Below, piece by piece: positions 56,197 to 64,000 of a stretch of 64,000 nucleotides of DNA. The stretch spans positions 35,835,501 through 35,899,500 of the forward strand of contig JAYKYS010000001.1 of assembly GCA_036924285.1 (NCBI GenBank), written 5' to 3'. The translations under genes were made by a program, and so were the position numbers. The stretch comes from Asterella californica (lineage: Eukaryota; Streptophyta; Marchantiopsida; Marchantiales; Aytoniaceae). The notes below the pieces were generated by a model. That model ran no database searches. It saw only the letters and a program-made list of their open reading frames with translations, and had not been told where the DNA came from. The first letter of the stretch is position 1, and each line of letters starts with the position of its first letter.

Positions 56197-59076
56197 GTAG
56201 ATACCGGAGATTCTTACGATCAAGAATCCTCTATTGAGGACGAAGGATTTGATCGAGATGAATCATTACATCAACTTAGTGCTATTGACTTGTTGCCTCG
56301 ACCAGCAGTGGAGAAAGATCCTGACAAAGAAGAGTTGAGTGAGGCAGAGATTGTGAGAAGACTCTATCCTGAAATTTGGTATCAATGTCACTCAAGAGGA
56401 GAAAAGTATATTCTTAGATATATTTCGAAAATATATCCATGTGTTTGCTTTCAACTACAAGGATTTGAAGGAGGTGACTCTCGAGACTCATCGAATCGAA
56501 TTGGAGGAAAACGCAAGACTAGTTCGACAGAAGCAGAGAAGGGTCAATCTTACAACAGCAATGATGGTCAAGGAGGAGATAGACAAGTTGAAGGAGACTA
56601 GTTTCATCTATGAGGTGGAGAACTCAGAATGGGTTTCACCCATTGTGATTGTCAAGAAGAAGAATGGTAAGCTGCGAGTGTGCATAGACTATAAAAAGTT
56701 GAATGCAGTTACCAAGAAGGATTATTATCCTCTACCATTTATAGATGAGATTTTGGAGGAAGTTGCTGGTCATGAGTGGTACAGCTTTGGTGATGGTTAT
56801 AGTGGGTATAACTTGATCAAGATAGCACAGGAGTACCAATAGTTGATTACTTTCACTACTCCGTGGAAAACATTTGCATTTCAGGTGATGCCATTCGGAC
56901 TGTGTAATGCTCCGGCCACGTTTCAAAGATTCATGAACAAGGTGTTTGAACCATTCATAGGGAAGTTTGTTCGGGATTTCATTGACGATTTCTGTGTGTA
57001 CGGAAGAAAGGAGGACCACTTTGATCATGTGATCAAAGTTTTGCAGTGGTTGGAGCAAGCCAACGCTTCTCTAAATCCAGAGAAGTGCATCTTTGGCTGC
57101 GAAGAAGGTCTACTGTTGGGACACATCATTTCCAAGAATGGAATTGCGGTAGATCTTGAGAAGGTGAAGAAGATTGTGGATCTTTCATTTCCGATCAACT
57201 TGACAAAGTTGAGACAGTTTCTTGGCATGGTTGGATATTATCGTAGGTTTGTCTTTTCCTTCTCAAACAAAGCAATAGCTTTGACTATGTACATGAAGAA
57301 GGGATACTGGCAAAAGGCATTGGTGACAGCTCCTATACTTGCTAAACCTGAGTGGAGTAAAGCATTTATTCTGTATACGGATGCCTCCAATGTATCAATC
57401 GGATGTACATTAAGTAGTTAGATGGAGACGGGCATGATCATCCTATAGCTTATGCTAGTAGGCAGATGGTTCCAGCGGAGAAGAATTACTCCGTGACTGA
57501 ACGAGAAGGATTAGCGGTGATCTTTGGATTGAAGAAATTTTGACACTACTTGCTAGGAGGGAAATTTTCCATAGTCACAGATCACAAGGCTTTAAAGTAT
57601 ATCTTTAATAAGCCTAATGCCGAATGTCGTATTGCTCATTGGAAGATCCTTCTAACAGAATATGATTATGTGATCGAAGATAGACCAGGGAAAAAGCATG
57701 CGAATGCTGATCTTTTGTCGAAGACTTATGATGATGAGGGAGAAGAACCGTTTGATGATTCATTTCCAGACGAACATCTAATGATCATCACAAGCATTGA
57801 GGAGATACCGGACGAGTACAAAGAAATCTGGAGTTTCCTTGCAGATGACTCTTTTCCAGAAGGTATGCATACCCGAGAACGTAACGCGTTGATCAAGAAA
57901 TGCAAACCTTACATCATGGTGGAGGGAATTCTGTTTCATCAAGGAGCAGATGGGTTACTAAGGAGAGCAGTTGGTCAGAAGGAGGCATTCAAGCTAATGC
58001 ACTAGTTTCACGACGGAACTGATTGCGGAGGTCACTTTGCTGGTAAGATAACAGCCTTCAAGATTTTGGATGCGGGTTATCACTGGAGAGGGATTTTCAA
58101 AGAGTGTTTAGACTATTGCAAAACTTGTGACGTATGTCAAGCATTTGCTCTAAAGTCTACTAGAACACCTCCGTTAAGATCAATTCCAGTACTAGGATCG
58201 TTTGAGAAGTGGGGTATTGACTTTGTAGGTCCTCTTAATAAGATACCTCGAGGCAATAGATACATTGTAGTCGCCAGTGACTATTGTACCAAGTGGGTAG
58301 AGGCTAGACCTTTGAGAGAGACCAATGAAACAGAAGTCGGTAGATTCTTATGAGAGAGGATCATCACAAGATTCGGATGTCCGTTAGAGTTGGTCTCGGA
58401 TAGAGGAGGAGAGTTTGTAGGGAACATGACTACTGCTATGCTACAACACTTTTCTATCAAGGCACGAGTAACGACCTCATACAAACCAAATGCTAATGGT
58501 CTTGCGGAGAAGACCAATCTTACACTTTGTATGATGCTCGCCAAAGATGCTGGTGTTGAGACTACGAAACATACTTGGGATAAGAGGCTACATGCCATCT
58601 TAGGGGAGTACCGAATGACAACAAAGACTTCTACTGGGTACTCTCCATTTCGACTGGTTTATGGAGTGGAGTCCAAGTTGCCGATCCAATTCAAATTGGA
58701 TACTTTTCAAACTATTCAACGAAAGTTGAAAAGGTCGAGGAGAGAAGACGTGATCAGATTAAGAAGAGAGCAACTCATGGAGTTAGAAGAAACCCGAGCC
58801 GTAGCAATGATCCGGATGGAACGAGCTCAGGCGTATCAAAAGAAGAGTTACGACAAACGGTTGGGCAAGAGGGAGGTAAAACCTTTTCAAGTCGGAGATT
58901 GGGTTATGTTGTATGATGCTATCAGATTCAAGAGGACTAGGAATAAGTTTCTTCCGAGATATTTTGGTCTTTTTGTTGTAGATAAGGTGTGGAGCAACTT
59001 CACATAGGACCTTCAAGAGCTGGGAAGAAGGAGATTCGATCGAGTAAATCATGACAAATTGAAGTTGTTTCATTGA
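56197..59076 (+). pseudogene. pol: Element D pol: reverse transcriptase, RNase H, integrase
   Basis: The coding region is broken by one frameshift near 56,420-56,440 and stops at about 56,840, 57,419, 57,541, 58,003, 58,351 and 59,005. Reverse transcriptase: WVSPIVIVKKKNGKLRVCID, VMPFGLCNAPATFQRFMN and catalytic FIDDFCVYG. RNase H: AFILYTDASNVSIG, then TDHKALKYIF and HANADLLSK. Integrase: zinc site CKTCDVC, core WGIDFVGP and VSDRGGEF, and the third acid near NANGLAEKTN. The C-terminus has VGDWVMLYD; no chromodomain. Sequence style fits the plant Tat/Athila branch. Replacement of CAG or CGA by TAG or TGA explains most stops. Confidence 0.9.
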
Positions 59077-59115
59077 CGAAAGTTCTCTCTTCATTCCGAG
59101 GACGGAGCGAAAATT

Positions 59116-59131
59116 TAGTCCGGGGATAAAA
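59116..59131 (+). other. Polypurine tract of element D
   Basis: CCGGGGATAAAA lies directly before the 3' LTR. The tract is short but in the place where plus-strand DNA synthesis is primed. Confidence 0.5.
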
Positions 59132-60048
59132 TGTAACGACCTATGTTATACATAGGAAGTTTGTCTATTAGTAAGGTATTTAGTTATAACTAAGTGTTGA
59201 GAATGTTTATTTGCTGCCCAAGTACTTTTAGGAGGTATCAAGTTAGTCATGACTAGCTAAAGTTAGTTATGGTTAAACTTAGCTGTACTTTTAGCAGAAT
59301 TCAAATATTTCCTAAAGAGTGAGCACTACTATCTTGTTATCTTATCTAAAAGGTAGAAAGGAGGTGGAAAGTATCCCTTATCTCCTTTTTGACTTGATAT
59401 TAGTGGTTGGATTAAAGTTGTGGACTTTGTGGGCATTAAAAACAAGAAGAGATTCCACATGTTTCCTTGTTAGTGGGTCCTAGTGTAGAGAGGGGGTGGA
59501 AATTTGAGATTCCTTGAGAATATTCCAGAATCCTTCTAGAAGTTGTTGACTTTGAAGGAATAAGCCCATGTGAAAAGATAAGAAGCCCATGTGATTAATG
59601 CTTTTACTTTAAGTAATATCTTAGTAAAACCCAGTAAAAGTAGTAACGGCTGAGTTACCGAAAGGTACCAAAGTAAAAATAATAGAATGTATAAATAGAG
59701 AAGTAGAGAAGAGCTCCTCATCCTTGTTTTCACATCGTCGTAATGACAACTTGAGTAATATAGAGAGTGTGGTATATTTTTAGCATGTGAGAACTTGAGA
59801 GACGTCGTTAGAATGGAGGATTTTAGTTGATGAGTTTATGGAGATTTTTAGTTGATAAGTTTGTGGGTGTATGAATGAGTGAACTTAGCATTTTTCCCTT
59901 CAAGATTCATGGTGTGCTTCCATCAAAGCCATCAGAGGTGACCCCTGAGTGAGAGACAGGTCCGACATTTGTAGATTCATCGATGACGATCGTGGAGATT
60001 GAGAGATCGAGGGGGCTAGTTGATCGATGGGATCGTAGAGGATTTACA
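59132..60048 (+). mobile_element. 3' LTR of element D
   Basis: 917 bases, TGTAACGACC to TTTACA, homologous to the 5' LTR. A TATA-like TATAAATAGAG occurs at 59,690-59,700. Confidence 0.92.
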
Positions 60049-60543
60049 GTACAGTGAAAACTAGTTGTAGAGAGAGGGTCAAAACGAGTCGTCCGACCCT
60101 AGGGTTCGGCTGACGGACCCTGGAGGTATGAGGTGATGGCAGGACCGGTTTCAAGACACGTTCCAGTCCAGACTTGGACGTCTGGACTTAGGAACGATGC
60201 AAGGACTGGAGCGAGACGACGAGTTAGACCATCGTTTGCGAGCTTAGATCCAGACGGACATCACAGACGGTTGGACCACTAGGTGTGTTGGAGGCACCGT
60301 TTATGACCTAGACTTCATGAGAAGTCCGTCCTAAGTCATCTTGTGACTTGCTCATGTTTTGTGACCTACCTTAGGACTTCACAAAACTTCTTGATCATGC
60401 AATCCCGCGTCTCAAGGTTCATCTGATCTCGACTTCCCGGTCAAGCCGTTAAGTCTTACTCGCAGCGTTCACAACCTAGCTCAAGTCCACTAGGGTTTTG
60501 TTATTCGTGTCTACACCCGACCTTGAGACTGAGGGTCGCGACA
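60049..60543 (-). mobile_element. Rest of the LTR that element D entered
   Basis: With the 25 bases at 42,813-42,837 and one GTAC removed this makes an LTR of about 515 bases with TGTCG and CGACA ends. On the minus strand it begins TGTCGCGACCC right after AAAAGGGGAGTGAG, a purine tract typical of chromoviruses, so it is best read as the 3' LTR of F. The other end, however, touches the purine tract of E'. Confidence 0.55.
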
Positions 60544-60702
60544 CTCACTCCCCTTTTGGAGGTTGACGCCTTCATCAACAATGATCCTTAAGTTAACGCC
60601 AAGTTCAAAATGGGTAGCCAACCCCTTGATGCCAGAATTGTGTTCAGATAGTTAACCCGCAATTTCCTTCTTGGCTTGAATCTTAAGTTGTCGCTACAAC
60701 AC
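60544..60702 (-). mobile_element. 3' non-coding part and purine tract of F
   Basis: About 160 bases between the F stop and the LTR. The purine run AAAAGGGGAGTGAG on the minus strand ends at 60,544 and is the likely plus-strand primer site. Confidence 0.5.
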
Positions 60703-61444
60703 TTAGAAAATTTCAACTAGTCTCGGAGAAAGCCTTACCTTTGCATGTGCTAGCTCTTCCTCTGGCACCTAAGTTGCTTCCTTCAAATGGTATCCACGCC
60801 ATTTGACCAAGTACTCCATCCGGTTAGATTTACGCCGCAATCGCAAAATGGTCTCTATCTCGTATTCTGCTTGGCCTTGCACGACATCAGGTTGAGGCAT
60901 GAGAACCTGTTTGCTCTCCGGTTGTAAATCATCCTTGAAGTATTTCTTTAATAAAGAAACATGGAAAGTTGGATGCAACTACCACTCGAGAGGAAGGTCT
61001 AACGTATAGACATCTTCGTGCGGGTTCTTGACAATGACGAAAGGTCTCGCGAACTTGGATGAGAACTTAACCGAAATTCCTTCTAGAAGTGTGAAGTTCT
61101 TCGTACTCAACCATACTTCTTCGCCCACTTGAAACTTCACTTCACCGATGCTTGTTTACCTACTTCGCGTAACGTTGCTGCGCCTTCTCGAGATTCATCC
61201 TCACTTGTTCCTCACGCTGCTGCATTTCCGCCACCAACTCTTCAGCTGATGTTTGTCGTGTTCTTGGTCGTGCTGATGTAAAACTCTCTGCAAGAGTCAA
61301 GTCAAGAGGCCCTTCTCGCTCACGTCCGAAAGCTAGCAAGAAATGCGATTCACCGGTTGCTGAATGCTTCATGAAATTGTAGCAATACTCCGCAAGATTG
61401 AGCCACTCTGCCACTCGCCCAAGAACTTTGGTCCGTGCTGACAT
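60703..61444 (-). pseudogene. pol: Chromovirus F: integrase C-terminal part and chromodomain
   Basis: The minus frame starts within the integrase (WLNLAEYCYNFMKHSATGES, a gypsy integrase signature) and continues through EKAQQRYAK and VKFQVGEEVWLSTKNFTL to HPTFHVSLLKKYF. A chromodomain follows: EYEIETILRLRR and EYLVKWRGYHLKEAT. One frame is kept throughout with three TAG codons, after RYAK, after PLEW and at the tryptophan after KEAT, so at least one is TGG to TAG. The rest of the element upstream of 61,444 is missing; repeat G starts there. Chromodomains are known to guide integration to modified chromatin. Confidence 0.88.
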
Positions 61445-62625
61445 AAATCCTCAAGTATTGATTTAGAACTTAGAGTCTCGGTCTGAAATAATACTTCTGC
61501 AGACGATGAGAATTCAAAATTCTGTCTCTTGCGTCCACCAAATACAAATCAAACACTCAGATACACAGATAGGCCTTTCAAGACTCAAATAAACTTTATT
61601 TCAGTGTCGACTCACCATCAAAATCTTCAATCGTCAAAATTCTCTCCTCTCTCTCTTGCGCGCGTCTCCTCTTTCTTCTGTTTGTTCTCTGTAAAAGTCT
61701 TCGTCGAAAACCGTCGCATGTTGATTTACCTAAAAGATAAGCCCCTAGCTAAGCTGACCCCCTAGTGTCCTTATACGTACAACTACTTATCAAAGCAACC
61801 CCTTACCTAAAAGATAACCCCCTTAATTAATAAAAGTTTCCCATGCTCTTGATGCCACCTTGAATATACCACAAGTCATCCAATGTAGATCGAAGCCCTT
61901 ACACTTATGGGACTGCCCCACAAGGCTTACAGCCCCCTCATATGCGCACCTGGTATCTCCCATGGTATATTAAAGGTGGCATGCGGAGGCTTAGGTCCAA
62001 GGAAGCTCACGATTAAGGGAGATACTGAATATGTAGGACGTGGCTGCATATCCAACATAGATTCCTTTCCAGGAAGTCAACATGCCGGAATAGGAAACAC
62101 AAGCCAGAGGGAATTGGTCTTGAGACCACTTTCCTCCTAGGCAGGCGCCCTATCACTAGGATGGCATGTGCTTCCGTTAAAAAGATAAACAAAGTTTGTA
62201 CATATCCTTAAGGTAAATTTTCTGTACATTCTTTACTAGCTTTTCCTACACTAATTTCTTTGTACAACTCTGTTTCTAGTGAATGAGAAGTCAAAACTAT
62301 AGTACTCACGAACACCTACGCACTCATGCTGTCAGATCATGGATTCGAATCACGAGCGAGAATCGACAGATTTTTCTCTTTCGCACTTTTTACAGCTTAA
62401 GACTTGTACTCTATCGCCTATAACGCTTTTTCTTGAAACCGAAAGTATGAAGTCGCTCTTATCGACGAGCTCTGCATTCTGGAACTTTTCGCCTCCTTCA
62501 AGGTGATATTTCATCCCAAGCTAGGGGGCATCTTGTCAAGCATCGCCCCAGCTTAGCTCCTGCCCAGCTTGCCAAGCTAGGGTGCATTCTTCTACAACTA
62601 CGTACACAATAGAGAAACTTACTTT
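61445..62625. repeat. Repeat G, copy 2
   Basis: Homologous in direct orientation to 1-1,625 but without the minisatellite and the 44-bp duplication. The left border is set where the F reading frame is lost; similarity to copy 1 is clear from about 61,690. Divergence between copies is high, so they are probably independent insertions or very old ends of one element. Confidence 0.55.
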
Positions 62626-64000
62626 GACGGGTGAATGGACCTGAATTTTCCAGCCAACGTCTGGATGGATATTTGATGTCACCGTCGGCGGAAGATCACT
62701 CATCGTGCGTAGATCGCAAGGAACTTTGGCGAGGAATACTGTAATCAAGTGATGGCTTCTCCATTCTCTTTTGTAATATCTTATATCGTAGATCAGTTCA
62801 AGGTCGTCATCTTGACTTTGTATTGAATCTTAAGTGTTAAGTATGATCTCTGTAGTCTAACGAGGATGATTACCTTAAAGTTGAGGTCGATGCCTTGAGA
62901 GTGTATTAGGGTTATAGGGTGCCAAGTAGAGAAAAAAGTGGTTTTCAATCTCTTTTCTTATTGGTCTACTCTCGATCAATCAACTTTATTCAAGTTCTAC
63001 AGACGGATTTAGGGTTTCGGAGGTCTTGCCAAGGATCATTTGAGGAGTGTGGAGTTTGGTTGGAAGCTCTCGAGCGGGGCTACAATCTGGAGGCAAAGAT
63101 CGGTCGATTTGGAGTTTTGAGGAGAGAGTGATGGACGTTCAAAGTCAGGGGGTCAAATCAGTACCTCGAGTCACATTTTCGAGTGATCCGAAAGTTTGAG
63201 AGATGATCTTTAAGAGCTGTCAAGGGGATCATGTAGTTCACGCCGTGCTGGTTACACCGATGTAAAATAGTCCTACACTTGGGTTGGATTTGATCTCTAA
63301 ATGATCGACTGAAGTTGGCGGTGACAGTTGAGAGACATAAGTAAAATAGTTTTCTTTGGATTCATAGTTTGAGTTGCTCCGTGAGCATGGGATCGAATCT
63401 CTGAGTGAAAGTTTCCAAGATGGGAGTGTGCTCTATCAGCTTATCATATGTGAAATTTCAGCTCATTTGGATAAGAGAATGTGTATAGATCTTGGATTTT
63501 AGCCATCGGGCTCTGTAAAGCTCATGAGTTAGCACAGACGAACGGTGTGATCCATTGCGAACAATTGGTTTGAGATCTGAAACTGCTATTTCATACAGTA
63601 GTAAAGAAGGGTCAGAGTGTATTTCTTGTGAATTTTGAGCCCGAATGAATGATCGAGGTGGGAGCACGAGGTTGTCAAATTTCAATTTACAGCGTGACGG
63701 GAGGAAGACGAAGAGATATTTCGCCTAAATCTCTTGATTGGTCTTGAACAAACGACCTAAGGATTGGAGGTGGGCTTCTTGGAGATGCTAGAAGGACGAC
63801 AAGGAAGCTGTATTGTGAGATTGGTACGGTGATCACAATCAGTGAAGGTGCCACGTCTTGCTGAAATCGCCGATTAGAAATCCTTAACTGCGAGGCACCG
63901 TTATCTTCGATGTCACGCTCCGAACTCTCTGGTTGTTTGCTGCCCATATGCTTTATATCGTTGGGAAGCTTGTATAGTAGGTCGTCCTTTGCTGTGGGTT
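62626..64000. other. Unassigned right edge
   Basis: No gene, RNA or repeat was recognised. Short frames at 62,919-63,131 (+) and 63,458-63,947 (-) have no motif. The texture, with runs such as TTTAGGGTTTCGG and GAGAGAGTG, is similar to LTR sequence, but no partner copy exists in the window. Confidence 0.35.

Larger units (their letters stand above)
42838..60048 (+). mobile_element. Element D, Tat/Athila-like retrotransposon, split by element C
   Basis: LTRs at 42,838-43,751 and 59,132-60,048, GTAC on both outer flanks (42,834-42,837 and 60,049-60,052). About 8.7 kb remain when C is removed. Order: 5' LTR, primer-binding site, long leader with tandem repeats, two small ORFs, gag, protease, reverse transcriptase, RNase H, integrase, purine tract, 3' LTR. 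The FIDDFCVYG catalytic motif and the TGG...CCGGGA-type primer site fit the plant Tat/Athila branch. Pol carries many stops, so the copy is inactive. Confidence 0.92.

Noticed and set aside
62330..62360. GGATTCGAATC in repeat G as a tRNA gene or tRNA-derived SINE head
   Set aside because: Only the short T-arm-like string fits; no A box at the right distance and copy 1 differs.
62670..62705. GATGTCACCGTCGGCGGAAG as a possible primer-binding site after repeat G copy 2
   Set aside because: It does not start with TGG, the match to the Tat-type site is weak, and copy 1 has nothing comparable.

Overview
The window looks like nuclear DNA of a plant, most likely a non-flowering streptophyte (inference). 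Two things support this: a five-exon gene for the spliceosomal protein CCDC12/Cwf18, and several families of Ty3/gypsy LTR retrotransposon that include a Tat/Athila-like element and a chromovirus. The species was not identified. Most of the sequence is nested, partly decayed retrotransposons; the only convincing host gene is on the + strand at 15,383-17,733.

Layout. 1-1,625: a degenerate LTR-like repeat (G) holding a minisatellite; a diverged copy sits at 61,445-62,625. 1,640-4,470: a decayed coiled-coil ORF, then a probable LTR ending at a tRNA primer-binding site (element H). 4,471-12,119: gypsy element A on the minus strand; its left end carries an LTR fragment in inverted orientation. 12,120-15,382: a gag remnant and unassigned sequence. 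15,383-17,733: the CCDC12 gene. 17,734-26,844: unassigned sequence with small tandem repeats. 26,845-36,941: element B, minus strand, with nearly identical 2.03-kb LTRs, inserted in an older LTR (E). 36,942-42,812: E (minus) and E' (plus), two truncated copies joined head to head. 42,838-60,048: element D, a Tat/Athila-like element on the + strand, split by element C (47,258-55,778). 60,049-61,444: an LTR piece and a minus-strand chromovirus fragment (F). 62,626-64,000: unassigned.

A, B, C, E and E' form one superfamily. Gag and an aspartic protease share one reading frame; reverse transcriptase, RNase H and integrase lie in the -1 frame. In A and C a G GGT TTT slippery site, a 6-nt spacer and a 12-bp stem sit just before the gag-pro stop, which is the architecture of a programmed -1 ribosomal frameshift. 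B, C and D each have a 4-bp palindromic target duplication (ACGT, ACGT, GTAC).

Inferred order of events: E, E' and F are oldest; D inserted into an LTR between E' and F; C inserted into the protease codons of D; B inserted into the E LTR and, judged by LTR identity, is the youngest. All comparisons were made by eye, without alignment software or database searches.
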